Below are positions 43,635 through 53,200 of a stretch of 64,000 bases of DNA, one piece after another. The stretch covers positions 62,001 through 126,000 of the forward strand of contig JANSYS010000001.1 in the NCBI GenBank assembly GCA_024742275.1, written 5' to 3'. The notes below the pieces were generated by a model. The model was not told the origin of the DNA and did no database searches. It saw nothing but the letters and a program-made list of their open reading frames with translations. A program made the position numbers and the translations under genes. Source of the stretch: Alphaproteobacteria bacterium (lineage in GTDB: Bacteria; Pseudomonadota; Alphaproteobacteria; Thalassobaculales; Thalassobaculaceae). Every line of letters starts with the position of its first letter. Position 1 is the stretch's first letter.

Positions 43635-44807
43635 ATGACCCCTGCTCCGTCCGCCTTCGGCACCGACCTGCGCCCGCTCTTCGTTCTGGAAGAGGGTTCC
43701 GTTCACCTCAACCACGGGTCCTACGGCGCGACACCGTTCGCGGTTCTTGAGGCGCAGAGCGCCTGGCGCACGCGGATGGAGGCAGAGCCGAGCCGGTTCA
43801 TGGAATTCGAGTTCCGTCCAGCCGTGCGCGCCGCGGCGAACCGGCTGGCGCCCTATCTCGGCGTAGACGGCGATCGGCTCGCGCTGGTCGAGAACCCGAC
43901 ACTGGCTGTCAACGCGATCCTGCGCTCCCTCGACTTGAAGCCGGGCGACCGTATTCTGATCAACGATCAGACCTACGGCGCAGTCCGCAATACGGTCCGG
44001 TTCGTCTGCTCGATGACCGGAGCTGAAATCGCCGAATGGACGCTGCCCTTTCCCGCAGAGTCGCCGGAGCAGTCGCTCGCCGCATTCGAGATGGCGCTGG
44101 CCGATGCCAAACCGAGGGTCGCGATCATCGACCATGTGACGTCCGCCACCGCTCTTGTCCTACCGGTCAAGGCGATGAGCGCCGCCGCACGCGACCACGG
44201 AGCGCTCGTCCTGATCGACGGCGCCCATGCTCCCGGAATGCTGGCGCTCGACATCGCCGCACTGGATGCCGATTGGTACACGGGCACCTGCCACAAATGG
44301 CTGTTCGCCGCCAAGGGCTGCGCGTTCCTCTGGGCCGGTGACCGGGTCATCGACCGCCTCCATCCGGCGGCCATAAGCCACGGCTATGGCGGCGGCTTTT
44401 GCGAGGAGTTCGACTGGGTCGGCACCCGCGACGGCTCAGCGCATCACGCTCTGCCCGCCGCGCTCGACTTCGTTGACCGGTTCGGCATCGAGGCGATCCG
44501 AACCCACAACCACGCCCTGGCGATGGCCGCCGGTCGGCGGTTGGCAGGCGCCTGGGGCACTGAGATGGGCCAGCCGGAGAGTATGGTGGGTTCGATGGTG
44601 ATGGTTCGACTGCCTGATGGATACGGCAGCGGGTTCGATACCGCCCGTGATCTGCGCCTGCGGTTGCTGCAGGAAAACGCCATCCAAACCCGCATCAACC
44701 CGCTCGCCGACGGCCTGTACGCCCGAATATCGAGCCAGATCTACAATCACATCGCAGAAATAGACCTACTTGCCGACGCGGTGCTGGCTAAGCGTCCAAA
44801 CGGCTAA
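43635..44807 (+). CDS. Class V PLP-dependent aminotransferase (isopenicillin N epimerase-like)
   Basis: Fold-type I PLP enzyme of 390 residues. VHLNHGSYGATPFAVLEAQ is the opening of the isopenicillin N epimerase-like group, the cofactor aspartate is in VLIDGAHAPGMLALDI, and the PLP lysine is K221 in TGTCHKWLFAAKG. The family includes epimerases, cysteine desulfurases and hercynylcysteine lyases; the tripeptide motif that would mark one of them is not obvious. The start at 43635 has a weak ribosome site. The 233-base gap before it, shared with the divergent DUF502 gene, contains TACAAT and TATATT elements but no clear -35. Confidence 0.85.
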   Translation: MTPAPSAFGTDLRPLFVLEEGSVHLNHGSYGATPFAVLEAQSAWRTRMEAEPSRFMEFEFRPAVRAAANRLAPYLGVDGDRLALVENPTLAVNAILRSLDLKPGDRILINDQTYGAVRNTVRFVCSMTGAEIAEWTLPFPAESPEQSLAAFEMALADAKPRVAIIDHVTSATALVLPVKAMSAAARDHGALVLIDGAHAPGMLALDIAALDADWYTGTCHKWLFAAKGCAFLWAGDRVIDRLHPAAISHGYGGGFCEEFDWVGTRDGSAHHALPAALDFVDRFGIEAIRTHNHALAMAAGRRLAGAWGTEMGQPESMVGSMVMVRLPDGYGSGFDTARDLRLRLLQENAIQTRINPLADGLYARISSQIYNHIAEIDLLADAVLAKRPNG

Positions 44808-44859
44808 GAGAGGTCCGACCTGAGACGACGGCCGAGACGAGACCGACGACACGACCGCG

Positions 44860-45090
44860 TCAATTCAGCTTGTGCCTGAACTTCCGTTCCAGGTGGCGCA
44901 GGATCTCCTCACGCCGCTTGCCGCCATTCTCCAAGGCCGCCTTGAACAGGCGGGACGCCTCATTCTCCGGCTGAGGCGGTTCCTGACCGATTTGTGCGAA
45001 CGCGGCGCGCTGAGCGCGCGCAAGAACGTCCGGATCGATCCGCTGGCGCAGAGTGCGCAGGAGTTTGAGGGCCTTGTCTCGCTCGCTCAT
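44860..45090 (-). CDS. Small hypothetical protein
   Basis: Basic, probably helical protein of 76 residues (MSERDKALKLLRTLRQRIDP, ending ILRHLERKFRHKLN). I do not recognise the family. The ATG at 45090 lacks a good ribosome site; a TTG at 45162 in the same frame would start only eight bases after the PilZ-like stop and is an alternative. Codon use is like the neighbours. Its place directly after the PilZ-like gene on the same strand suggests a shared message. Confidence 0.55.
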   Translation of the reverse strand: MSERDKALKLLRTLRQRIDPDVLARAQRAAFAQIGQEPPQPENEASRLFKAALENGGKRREEILRHLERKFRHKLN

Positions 45091-45169
45091 CGGAAGAGTA
45101 TGTCCGAATCGACCGCGCCGGACAATGCAGAGCGGTACTCCGTTCGATTTGATTGGCCCCAACGGGCCA

Positions 45170-45484
45170 TCAGAAGAACTTCGTCACGAAAGCCGCTGCC
45201 AGGGCGTTACCAACGATTTTAGTGACGACAGCATCGGCGCGACCTTTGACCTCCTTGTTGTCGTAGGTCGCGTTTATCTCGAAACGGAACCGCTGCCCGG
45301 AAATAACGATGTCTTTATCGTACGGGTCGATGATAAAGCCCTTGTCGTTGATCTCGCGAATATTGAAGACGAACTTGTCTATTTTGACGGTGCCTTTGGA
45401 CGCCGGCTTGTTGGGGTTGCCCATCGGCTTGGCCCTGACAGGGCTTTTCTTCTTTTCCTTACTGACTTTAAGGAAGTCAAACAT
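45170..45484 (-). CDS. PilZ-like domain protein
   Basis: Protein of 104 residues. A lysine-rich start (MFDFLKVSKEKKKSPVRAK) leads to a beta-rich domain: FVFNIREINDKGFIIDPYD, ISGQRFRFEINATYD, ADAVVTKIV and LAAAFVTKFF follow the strand pattern of PilZ domains. The RxxxR and D/NxSxxG motifs that bind cyclic di-GMP are not recognisable, so ligand binding is doubtful. I used the ATG at 45484, with GGGGA upstream. GC content is below that of its neighbours, and the promoter region is AT-rich with a CtrA-like box. Confidence 0.5.
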   Translation of the reverse strand: MFDFLKVSKEKKKSPVRAKPMGNPNKPASKGTVKIDKFVFNIREINDKGFIIDPYDKDIVISGQRFRFEINATYDNKEVKGRADAVVTKIVGNALAAAFVTKFF

Positions 45485-45556
45485 CGCCGAATCCCCACGC
45501 ATTTCCGCGACTGGTATTGTCTCAATATACGACGGGCATTGGTTTCTGAAAAGCTA

Positions 45557-45572
45557 GTTAACCGGTTATTAT
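45557..45572 (-). promoter_or_regulatory. CtrA-like box upstream of the PilZ-like gene
   Basis: On the minus strand the site reads ATAA-N7-TTAAC, one mismatch from the CtrA consensus TTAA-N7-TTAAC, and includes the palindrome TAACCGGTTA (45559-45568). It lies about 75 bases upstream of the PilZ-like start in an AT-rich stretch. Regulation by CtrA is inferred only from this similarity. Confidence 0.35.
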
Positions 45573-45773
45573 ATTGAATTAAATGTTAATCCGATACAAA
45601 AACTATGCTGTTTTACAGGTCTCTTTTCTGGGTCCGCTGCCGAAACGGCCAAACACCGTCAGGCTAGTCCTGAAACGAACCACGTCGACCGAGAAGACTG
45701 AGTACCGAAGGGGCCCAAAAACCACTGACAGGTACGGCCAACTGACGGCATCGGAAGACAAGGATTGCGGGGA

Positions 45774-45849
45774 TGGTGAGCGCGACAGGGATCGAACCTG
45801 TGACCGTCTGATTAAAAGTCAGATGCTCTACCAACTGAGCTACGCGCCC
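45774..45849 (-). tRNA. tRNA-Lys (anticodon UUU)
   Basis: Read on the minus strand, the acceptor arms are GGGCGCG (complement of 45843-45849) and CGCGCTC (complement of 45778-45784), with one G-U pair. The D-loop AGCTCAGTTGGTAGAGC is standard. The anticodon arm is TCTGA-CTTTTAA-TCAGA, giving anticodon UUU, and the T-arm is ACAGG-TTCGATC-CCTGT. The discriminator A and the CCA end (complement of 45774-45776) are encoded. Length is 76 with CCA. Confidence 0.98.
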
Positions 45850-46091
45850 GCCAAGGACGCCGGGAAGCTATGCAGAGCGCCGCGCCGGGTCAAGCAAAAG
45901 CGGCCAAGACTGCGACAACGTTTCTCAAGCCGCGCTTTTCTAAGACGAAACCGGCGGCGTCAAAGGTCCGGGCGGTCGAGGACAGACTGCACAGCCTGCT
46001 CTTCGAGCGCGCGAACGCCCCGCGATTCCGCATCGCAGATCAGCTGCAGGAAGACCCTATCGAAGCACGCGGAACATCCACGGCCACATCG

Positions 46092-46664
46092 TCACCCCGT
46101 GAACGGGCCCGTCTGCTTCGCCTGGCTGTCCTTCGACGGGTCGCCATCGAACCGGTGCATCACCCGTTCCGCGACGCGCGCCGAGACGAACTCCTTTATC
46201 TCGCCGCCCAATCGTCCGATCTCCTTCACGAAGCGCGAGGAGATGAACTGATGACGATCGGACGCCATCAGGAAGAGAGTTTCGATCTTCGGATTCAGGC
46301 GGGCGTTCATGCCGGCCATTTGGAACTCGTACTCGAAATCGGATACCGCTCGCAGGCCTCGGATGATCACGCTTGCGCTCTGGGACTCGGCGAAATGCAT
46401 CAGCAGCGAGCCGAAGGGCTTCACCTCTATGGTGCCGATGAACCCGTCCTCGCGGTTCTTCGCCAGGATATCCTCAATCTCGTCGCGCACCATCTCGACC
46501 CGTTCGTCGAGGCTGAACAGCGGCCCCTTACCGGCGTTCCGCGCCACGGCGACGACCAGATGGTCGACCGTTTTGCTGGCCCGCCGGATGATATCGATAT
46601 GGCCCTTTGTGATCGGATCGAAGGTGCCGGGATAGACCCCGACGCGCGTCGTCTTCTCGGTCAT
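46092..46664 (-). CDS. coaD: Pantetheine-phosphate adenylyltransferase
   Basis: Coenzyme A pathway enzyme that joins 4'-phosphopantetheine to AMP. The nucleotide-binding TKGH variant of the HxGH motif is in [17 protein letters not shown], followed by [20 protein letters not shown] and [12 protein letters not shown]. The protein is 190 residues, about 25 longer than usual because of a polar C-terminal tail ([20 protein letters not shown]). Its start overlaps the gyrA stop by four bases. The 242 bases between it and tRNA-Lys hold nothing I can support. Confidence 0.97.
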   Translation of the reverse strand: MTEKTTRVGVYPGTFDPITKGHIDIIRRASKTVDHLVVAVARNAGKGPLFSLDERVEMVRDEIEDILAKNREDGFIGTIEVKPFGSLLMHFAESQSASVIIRGLRAVSDFEYEFQMAGMNARLNPKIETLFLMASDRHQFISSRFVKEIGRLGGEIKEFVSARVAERVMHRFDGDPSKDSQAKQTGPFTG

Positions 46665-49384
46665 TGCGGCGCCTCTCCCCCTTCGTCCGCATCGTCCGAG
46701 GAATCCTCTGGCGGCGTTCCGCCCGGCTCCCCCGCCTCGCCGACGCCGGCCGCGCCGGCGCCTTCTTCAGCCGACCCGCTCTCCTCCGAATCGGCCTCAT
46801 CGTCCTCGCCGGTATCGCCGACGAGCGACACAGAGACGACATTCTCCTCGTCGCTCACGCGGAAGATATAGACGCCCTGTGCCTGACGCGCAGTCTCCCG
46901 AACGTCGCCGATCGGGCATCGGATTACCTGCCCCTTGTCGGTCACTGCCATAATCTGATCCGTCTCGGCCACCGAGAACGAGCCTGCGACAAGGCCGTTC
47001 TTGTCGGTCAGGTCGACATTCGCGACGCCCTGGCCACCGCGATTGGTCAGCCGGTAGTTGTCGATCAGCGTCCGCTTACCGAAGCCCTTGGTGGTAACCG
47101 TCAGGATGTGCTGTCGACGGATCTCGTCGGTCGCATCCGCTTCGCCTCCGGCCGCCCCCTCGATATCGAAGCGGCGCAGGATCGACATGGAGACGACCGT
47201 ATCCCCATCGAGAAGACGGATACCGCGGACACCGAGGGAATCGCGCCCCTGGAAAACGCGGACATCGGTAACGTTGAAGCGGATCGCCTTGCCGTTTCGG
47301 GTCGCCAGAAAGACGTCATCGGCATCCGTGCAGGGCATCACGCCAATCAGACGGTCATCGCCGTCGAGGCGCATCGCCCGCTTTCCGGCTTTGTTGATAT
47401 TGGTGAAGTCGCTGAGCGCGTTGCGCCGCACCGTGCCCGCCTCAGTCGCGAACATGACGTGAAGCTGCTTCCAGCTTTCCTCATCCGCCGGCATCGGCAT
47501 GACGGTCTGGATCCACTCTCCCTCTTCGAGAGGCAGCAGATTGACCATCGGCCGCCCTCGCGACTGCGGCGTTCCTTCCGGCAGCCGGTAGGTCTTGAGC
47601 TGATAGACTTGGCCGCGCGAGGTGAAGAACAGGATCGGCGAGTGGCTGTTGGCGATAAACAGACGGCTGACCACGTCCTCGTCGCGGGTCGCCATACCGG
47701 CCCGGCCCTTGCCGCCCCTTTTCTGCGCCCGGTAGGTGGCGAGCGGCACCCGCTTGATATAGCCGCCGTGACTGACGGTGACGACCATATCCTCGCGCGG
47801 GATCAGGTCCTCGATGTCATGTTCGAACTCGTTCTCCTCGATTTCGGTCCGGCGCTCGTTCGCCCAATTCTCCTTGGACTGCTGCAATTCGCCGCGCATG
47901 ACGTCGAGCAGACGCGGGCGGGATGTGAGAATCTCGAGGAAGTCCTTGATCTTGGCGGCGATCTCCTCCGCCTCCTCGATCAGCTTGCCCCGCTCCATGC
48001 CGGTCAGGCGCTGCAGGCGCAGTTCCAGGATGGCTCGTGCCTGAATTTCGGACAACATGTAGGTGCCGTCTTCGCGGACCGCGTGGCCCGGGTCGTCGAT
48101 CAGCGCGATGAACGGGGCCACATCGCCCGCCTGCCAGGCCCTCGCGCACAGGGCGCGCCGCGCCTCTCCGGCATCAGACGACGCCCGAATCAGCTCGATC
48201 ACCGGATCCAGGTTGGAAATCGCCACCATCAGGCCGGCCAGAATATGCGCTCTCTCCCGTGCCTTGCGCAGCAGGAACCGGGTGCGCCGCGTGATCACCT
48301 CCTCGCGGAACTGCACGAAGGCGTAGATCACGTCCCGAAGATTCATCTGCTCCGGCCGCCCGCCGTTGAGCGCGAGCATGTTGACGCCGAAGCTGGTCTG
48401 CAGCGGCGTGAACCGATAGAGCTGATTTAGAACGACCTCAGGCACCGCGTCGCGCTTGAGTTCGACGACGACGCGCACGCCATCCCGGTCGCTCTCGTCG
48501 CGCAGATCGGCGATTCCCTCGACCACCTTCTCGCGGACGATCTCTCCGATCCGCTCGATCATGCGGGCTTTGTTGACCTGATACGGGATCTCGGAAACGA
48601 CGATCGCCATCCGGTCCTTGCGGATCTCTTCGATCACGGCGCGTCCGCGCATCACGACGGAGCCCCGACCGGTGCGGTAGGCTTCGCGGATACCGGCGCG
48701 CCCCAAGATCAATCCGCCGGTGGGGAAATCGGGTCCCGGCACGATGGCCATCAGTTCGTCGACCGTGATGCCCGGATTGTCGACCATCGCGAGACAGGCG
48801 TCGATCACCTCGCCCAGATTGTGGGGCGGAATGTTGGTTGCCATGCCAACGGCAATGCCGCCGGCGCCGTTGACCAGCAGGTTCGGAAACTCGGCCGGCA
48901 GCACGGCCGGTTCTTCCGTCGTCTCGTCGTAGTTCGGGACGAAGTTGACGGTTTCCTTATCGATATCCCGCAGCAGACCTTCTGCCGCCTTGGCAAGACG
49001 TGCCTCGGTGTAGCGCATGGCCGCAGCCGGGTCGCCGTCCATGGATCCAAAGTTGCCCTGGCCGTCGACCAAGGGCAGACGCATGGAGAACTCCTGCGCC
49101 ATTCGGACCATCGCGTCGTAGATCGCGCTGTCGCCATGCGGGTGATACTGACCCATCACGGCGCCGACGATGTTGGCCGACTTCCGATAGGGCTTGCTCC
49201 AGTCGTAGCCGCCCTCCTTCATGGCATACAGGATGCGGCGATGCACGGGCTTCAGGCCGTCGCGGACGTCCGGCAGCGCCCGGGCCACGATCACGCTCAT
49301 GGCGTAATCGAGGTACGAGCGGCGCATTTCGTCTTCGATGGAGACCGGCGCGATGTCGTGCGGATCGGGTGTGGAATCAGACAA
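46661..49384 (-). CDS. gyrA: DNA gyrase subunit A
   Basis: Gyrase subunit of 907 residues that introduces negative supercoils with GyrB. The active-site tyrosine is Y125 in AMRYTEARL. The quinolone region [14 protein letters not shown] keeps S86 and D90, the sensitive-type residues. The GyrA box is [10 protein letters not shown], which marks DNA wrapping and separates it from parC. The last 50 residues are an acidic, Gly-rich tail ([19 protein letters not shown]). A 264-base gap precedes it, and coaD follows with a four-base overlap. Confidence 0.98.
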   Translation of the reverse strand: MSDSTPDPHDIAPVSIEDEMRRSYLDYAMSVIVARALPDVRDGLKPVHRRILYAMKEGGYDWSKPYRKSANIVGAVMGQYHPHGDSAIYDAMVRMAQEFSMRLPLVDGQGNFGSMDGDPAAAMRYTEARLAKAAEGLLRDIDKETVNFVPNYDETTEEPAVLPAEFPNLLVNGAGGIAVGMATNIPPHNLGEVIDACLAMVDNPGITVDELMAIVPGPDFPTGGLILGRAGIREAYRTGRGSVVMRGRAVIEEIRKDRMAIVVSEIPYQVNKARMIERIGEIVREKVVEGIADLRDESDRDGVRVVVELKRDAVPEVVLNQLYRFTPLQTSFGVNMLALNGGRPEQMNLRDVIYAFVQFREEVITRRTRFLLRKARERAHILAGLMVAISNLDPVIELIRASSDAGEARRALCARAWQAGDVAPFIALIDDPGHAVREDGTYMLSEIQARAILELRLQRLTGMERGKLIEEAEEIAAKIKDFLEILTSRPRLLDVMRGELQQSKENWANERRTEIEENEFEHDIEDLIPREDMVVTVSHGGYIKRVPLATYRAQKRGGKGRAGMATRDEDVVSRLFIANSHSPILFFTSRGQVYQLKTYRLPEGTPQSRGRPMVNLLPLEEGEWIQTVMPMPADEESWKQLHVMFATEAGTVRRNALSDFTNINKAGKRAMRLDGDDRLIGVMPCTDADDVFLATRNGKAIRFNVTDVRVFQGRDSLGVRGIRLLDGDTVVSMSILRRFDIEGAAGGEADATDEIRRQHILTVTTKGFGKRTLIDNYRLTNRGGQGVANVDLTDKNGLVAGSFSVAETDQIMAVTDKGQVIRCPIGDVRETARQAQGVYIFRVSDEENVVSVSLVGDTGEDDEADSEESGSAEEGAGAAGVGEAGEPGGTPPEDSSDDADEGGEAPQ

Positions 49385-49648
49385 CCGAGGGGTTCCGATC
49401 GTAGGTTTCTACAGGGATCAGGCAGGCGACGGATAGGACAGGACCAGCAATCCGCCTGATTCGCCAAAGCTTAGCAAAATCGCCGTTTTCCAGCAATGTT
49501 GCGGCGCCGAAATATCGCGGGCCACGCCCTCGGGATCAAGCGCTGTTTGCGGCCTCGGATCGAAGCCTGTGCTGCCGCGCGGAGCGTGGCGTCTCCCGCG
49601 GCTTCAAGGTGTTGCGCCGACGACGATGTACTCTTTCAAGAACGACCG

Positions 49649-51319
49649 TCAGCTTGCCTGGGCGAATTCGGGTTCCGACTCATCGTCGGTCGGCTCGGCA
49701 GTATGGGGCAGTGTAACGCTGACCAATGTGCCGACTCCCAGTTCCGACTCGAGCCGGACCGTGCCGCCGTGCAAATCGACGAGCCGCTTCACGATGCTGA
49801 GGCCTAGTCCGTTTCCGCCCACTCCCGCGACACTGAAGCTCGACCCACCGCGGGTAAAGAGCTCGAAGGCTTGCTCGACATCGTCAGGAGACATCCCCCG
49901 GCCGGTGTCGCTGACGGTAATGACGGTACCCTCCTGGCAGGAGCTTCCGGCGATTGAAATGGCGCCACCGGGATCGGTGTACTTCACGGCATTGCCGACG
50001 AGATTGATGAGTATCTGCTCGAGCGCGGCCTGGTCGGCTGTCGCGAACAGGCCGGTGGGCGGCGCCTGCACGGAAAGCGATTTCGCATTGATCTCGGCAT
50101 CGAGCATCGACAGGCACGTGGCGATCTCGGCATCGATGGCCACCGTCTCCCGCCGAAGCTCGTAGCGCCCCGCATCCAGACGGGCTACGTCCAGAATGCT
50201 GTCAATCAGGGTGCGCAGATGGTCGCCACCGGTATGGATCTGACGGGCATAGTCCCGATACCGTTCCGCCGCCGCCGCATCGGAGCCAAAGGACTGAAGG
50301 GCGATCACCTCCGAGAAGCCGAGTATCGCGTTGAGTGGCGTCCGCAGGTCGTGACTCATCTGGGCCAGAAACTCGGTCTTGGCACGGTTCGCGCGATCCG
50401 CCTCGTCGCGAGCGTTTCGCAAGGCCACGTGGGCTGCCAGGATTTGATCGACGGTGGCGCGGATACATTTGACAATCCATGCGAGCGACAAGCCGGCGAT
50501 CAAGACGACAATCAACATCGGCACGGCGAGGGTCTTCAGGAAGGCCGTTCCGGGGCTGGGTCTCTGCCAAATGATGTCTCCAATAGTTCGCCCGTCGGAA
50601 CCGGCAAGGCGGAGGCCATCGGACACCGGTTGTTCACCAGAGAGGAGAGCGAGTCCGTCGATCATGTAATCCACGGCGAATCTGTCCAGCATCTCCCGGT
50701 CGATCTCGCGCAGAAACAAAAGGACCGCCGGGCCACCACCGCGCACCGGCAACTCCGCTTCCCCCTCCCATTTGGCGACGGCGCCGGCCACCATGAAAAT
50801 CCGCTGATCGATTGAGATGAATGCCGTCTGCGGCTCCGGGCGTTGGTCGACATCTCCGGCAGCCAAGCGTGCGGCCTCTACCAAGCCGAAAAGCCCCTCC
50901 GGCAGGAGCTCGACCGGTCCCAGACTGCCCAGTTCCTCGGCAACTGACGCCACATAGGGCTGATCCGTTCCGTCGACCACAAGGGTGATGTCGATCCCGA
51001 GATTCTCGTGCGCGTAGAGGCCAATGTTGCCATCTATCCAGATGGGATCGGGGACGCGAACGACGTTCTCGACGAACGCATCCCAGTAAGCATAGTCCGA
51101 AGCCCAGCCGCCGAGCTCGTCGAGGTTTGAGTGGATCACGCTGCGAACTGTGTGACGAGTTGCGTCCATCGCGTTGCGATCCTGCGCAACGGCGGCGAAC
51201 CAGGCAACGGCGACCACAGCGACGGTCAGACCGATGATCAGCCCGACGATCGGCATCGCGAGGCCGATCCGGCGTGCGGCTGGCACACCGCCTTCGTCGA
51301 TGGGTGCTCGATCCGTCAC
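49649..51319 (-). CDS. Membrane sensor histidine kinase with CHASE4-type periplasmic domain
   Basis: Orphan sensor kinase of 556 residues. Two membrane helices (about 18-45 and 265-290) bracket a periplasmic domain of about 215 residues; its ASDYAYWDAFVENVV segment is typical of CHASE4. The dimerisation box is QMSHDLRTPLNAILGFSEV with the phosphorylated H323. The ATP-binding domain has NLVGNAVKYTDPGG (N box), VSDTGRGMSPDD (G1) and GVGGNGLGLSIVKRLVDLHG (G2). No response regulator gene is adjacent. The upstream DNA is AT-rich with CtrA-like half sites. The signal is unknown. Confidence 0.92.
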   Translation of the reverse strand: MTDRAPIDEGGVPAARRIGLAMPIVGLIIGLTVAVVAVAWFAAVAQDRNAMDATRHTVRSVIHSNLDELGGWASDYAYWDAFVENVVRVPDPIWIDGNIGLYAHENLGIDITLVVDGTDQPYVASVAEELGSLGPVELLPEGLFGLVEAARLAAGDVDQRPEPQTAFISIDQRIFMVAGAVAKWEGEAELPVRGGGPAVLLFLREIDREMLDRFAVDYMIDGLALLSGEQPVSDGLRLAGSDGRTIGDIIWQRPSPGTAFLKTLAVPMLIVVLIAGLSLAWIVKCIRATVDQILAAHVALRNARDEADRANRAKTEFLAQMSHDLRTPLNAILGFSEVIALQSFGSDAAAAERYRDYARQIHTGGDHLRTLIDSILDVARLDAGRYELRRETVAIDAEIATCLSMLDAEINAKSLSVQAPPTGLFATADQAALEQILINLVGNAVKYTDPGGAISIAGSSCQEGTVITVSDTGRGMSPDDVEQAFELFTRGGSSFSVAGVGGNGLGLSIVKRLVDLHGGTVRLESELGVGTLVSVTLPHTAEPTDDESEPEFAQAS

Positions 51320-51381
51320 TTGCCTACCAGGACCTCTCGACGTTGGTCGCGCTGCGACAGGAGCCAGAACGTCAGTAGCGG

Positions 51382-51421
51382 TTAATTAAGATTAAATTCG
51401 AATTCTTTATATTACGTTAAC
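51382..51421 (-). promoter_or_regulatory. AT-rich promoter region with CtrA-like sites
   Basis: About 60-100 bases upstream of the kinase start, TTAATTAA (51382-51389) is followed by TTTA-N7-TTAAC at 51406-51421, one mismatch from the CtrA consensus TTAA-N7-TTAAC. The whole 144-base gap is far more AT-rich than the surroundings. Binding by CtrA is inferred only from similarity. Confidence 0.35.
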
Positions 51422-51463
51422 TTTTTCACCCCGCCAAAAGCCGAAGCCTCGCTCGGAACGGTG

Positions 51464-52291
51464 TCAGCCGGGCCGGCGCGCCTGAAAAGAAAGACTGAGC
51501 GGGAGCTCGGGATTCGTGCCGTCAGGCCAACCGAACAAATGCTCGCCATGCGGCACGAGACTTGGCAGCAGGGCCCAGGTTATCCAGGGGTGTTCGTGCA
51601 GAAACTCGAACCGAAGCCCGGCGGCGGCCACCGCCGTGACGATATCGCCGATCGGATGCACCCATTCGTAGGTCCGAACCTGTTCGGTGACGTGGTCGCT
51701 GGCGTAGTCTCCGGCATCGTCCAGTGCGAGCGGTTCGGCAGAATGAAAGTAGGGATACTTCGTCCCGTAGCGTCCCGCCGCAGGATTGCAGGCACCGGCG
51801 GCATCGTCCCAGATGTAGGCCATCGGGTGGCAGTCGGCGAAATAGAGACGGCCGCCCGGCTTCAGGAACCGAGCTGCGATCATGGCCCATCCGGCAATAT
51901 CGGGGAGCCAGCAGATGGTTCCCCAAGTCGTGAATACCAGATCGAACGTCCCGTCGACCAGGTCGTGAGCCGCGTAGAGATCGCCCTCGATGAACGTGCC
52001 GTTCAGACCGGTTTCAGCCGCCAGGGACCGGGCAGCCCCGATCGCCCGGGCTGAGAAATCCAGCCCGGTCACACGCGCCCCTTGCTGCGCCAGCGTCAAA
52101 GTGTCCAGTCCGAAGTGGCATTGGAAATGGAGGACCGAGAGCCCGGCGACGTCACCGAGCTCTCGCTCTACGATCGGATCGAGCCTTCGATGGCCCTCGC
52201 GGAGCGCATCGACCGAGCAGAACCCTGAGGTCAGATGAGGCTGGACGAGTTCATCCCATTTCGCCCGGTTGGCCGCCCGAAACGCATCCAT
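51464..52291 (-). CDS. Class I SAM-dependent methyltransferase
   Basis: Cytoplasmic methyltransferase of 275 residues. The SAM-binding glycine motif is present in altered form (LSVLHFQCHFGLDTLTLAQ), motif II is VTGLDFSARAIGAARSLA, and FDLVFTTWGTICWLPDI and FLKPGGRLYFADCHPM complete the fold. The substrate is unknown. The start at 52291 has GAGGAA six bases upstream. It lies only ten bases after the ssb stop on the same strand, so it should be on the ssb message. Confidence 0.88.
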   Translation of the reverse strand: MDAFRAANRAKWDELVQPHLTSGFCSVDALREGHRRLDPIVERELGDVAGLSVLHFQCHFGLDTLTLAQQGARVTGLDFSARAIGAARSLAAETGLNGTFIEGDLYAAHDLVDGTFDLVFTTWGTICWLPDIAGWAMIAARFLKPGGRLYFADCHPMAYIWDDAAGACNPAAGRYGTKYPYFHSAEPLALDDAGDYASDHVTEQVRTYEWVHPIGDIVTAVAAAGLRFEFLHEHPWITWALLPSLVPHGEHLFGWPDGTNPELPLSLSFQARRPG

Positions 52292-52301
52292 CCGACGTTC
52301 C

Positions 52302-52850
52302 TCAGAACGGGATTTCGTCGTCCAGGTCGCTCGGCCCACCCATCGGGGGCTGTCCCCCTCCGGAACCGCCGCCGCCCGAACTTCCGCCGCCGGAACCGCC
52401 GCCGGAGAAGCCGCCCCCCGAGGAACCGCTTCCTCCACCATAGCCGCCGCCGTAGTCGTCCCCTCCTCGGCTGTAGTCACCCCCGCCGCCGCCATCGCCC
52501 CGTCCGCCGAGCAGGGTCAGCTCTCCGCGGTAGCGCTGCAGAACAACTTCCGTCGTGTACTTTTCCTGGCCGCTCTGATCGGTCCATTTGCGGGTCTGAA
52601 GCTGCCCCTCGATATAGACCGAACTGCCTTTGCGCAGATATTGCTCGGCAATCCTGGCAAGATTCTCGTTAAAGATGACGACCCGGTGCCATTCGGTCCG
52701 TTCCCGCTGCTCGCCCGTATTGCGGTCGCGCCAGCGCTCAGACGTCGCCAGGGCCAGGTTCACGATTTTCATGCCGTCCTGGGTCGACCGCACCTCCGGG
52801 TCACGGCCCAGGTTGCCGACCAGGATCACCTTGTTGACGCTACCCGCCAT
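52302..52850 (-). CDS. ssb: Single-stranded DNA-binding protein
   Basis: SSB of 182 residues that coats single-stranded DNA in replication and repair. The OB fold (1-110) begins [20 protein letters not shown] and includes [13 protein letters not shown] and [16 protein letters not shown] glycine/serine-rich linker of about 55 residues with many GGG runs follows, and the protein ends in the conserved acidic tip DLDDEIPF that recruits partner proteins. The start at 52850 is the conserved one; the longer open frame upstream is not family-like. uvrA is divergent. Confidence 0.97.
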   Translation of the reverse strand: MAGSVNKVILVGNLGRDPEVRSTQDGMKIVNLALATSERWRDRNTGEQRERTEWHRVVIFNENLARIAEQYLRKGSSVYIEGQLQTRKWTDQSGQEKYTTEVVLQRYRGELTLLGGRGDGGGGGDYSRGGDDYGGGYGGGSGSSGGGFSGGGSGGGSSGGGGSGGGQPPMGGPSDLDDEIPF

Positions 52851-53200
52851 CTCTCTCGCTCTCTCTGTTCCGGATCCGTCCCGCAAGCGCCCGCCGGTGA
52901 TCACCGATCGCGCCCATGGGATTGTTTGGCCGACAATCCCACAGCCGGAGGACTGGCGCAAAGGCTCCGGTTAGGATTCCGTCCGAAACTGCATATCCGG
53001 TTTCTATTGGGCCGGGTTTGATTTTTCGATACGGTATCGGAACAATCCGAGTCGCCTTGCCACAATCGCCCGAACTGGACCGAAATTCGTCACCTTGTCG
53101 GAAGACAGAGCGGCAATACTTAGGGATACACCCTCCCCGGTGGCCATATCGACCGCTGGCGTACTATATTTGTTCTCCTAATAGACCCTCCGAGGATTCG
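52851..53200. promoter_or_regulatory. Divergent ssb-uvrA regulatory region with inverted repeats
   Basis: This 350-base gap is the longest non-coding stretch in the window. It contains a perfect palindrome CGGTGATCACCG (52895-52906) and a perfect 8-bp inverted repeat, GGGATTGT (52918-52925) and ACAATCCC (52933-52940), with a seven-base spacer. Near uvrA a TACTATATT element (53162-53170) could serve as a -10. I looked for the alphaproteobacterial LexA box (GTTC-N7-GTTC or GAAC-N7-GAAC) and found no intact copy. I see no small gene in it. Confidence 0.55.

Noticed and set aside
45850-46091. Possible small gene between tRNA-Lys and coaD
   Set aside because: The plus-strand frame there runs on antisense through coaD, and no start with a ribosome site is seen on either strand.
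46664-48430. Open frame of about 590 codons on the plus strand opposite gyrA
   Set aside because: Antisense shadow of gyrA with no motif and no ribosome site.
52330-52510. Low-complexity repeat in ssb read as a tandem repeat element
   Set aside because: It is the coding sequence of the Gly/Ser-rich SSB linker, which is common in the family.
52851-53200. LexA (SOS) box for ssb or uvrA
   Set aside because: GTTC at 53172 and GAAC copies exist, but none has its partner seven bases away, so I cannot support a box.
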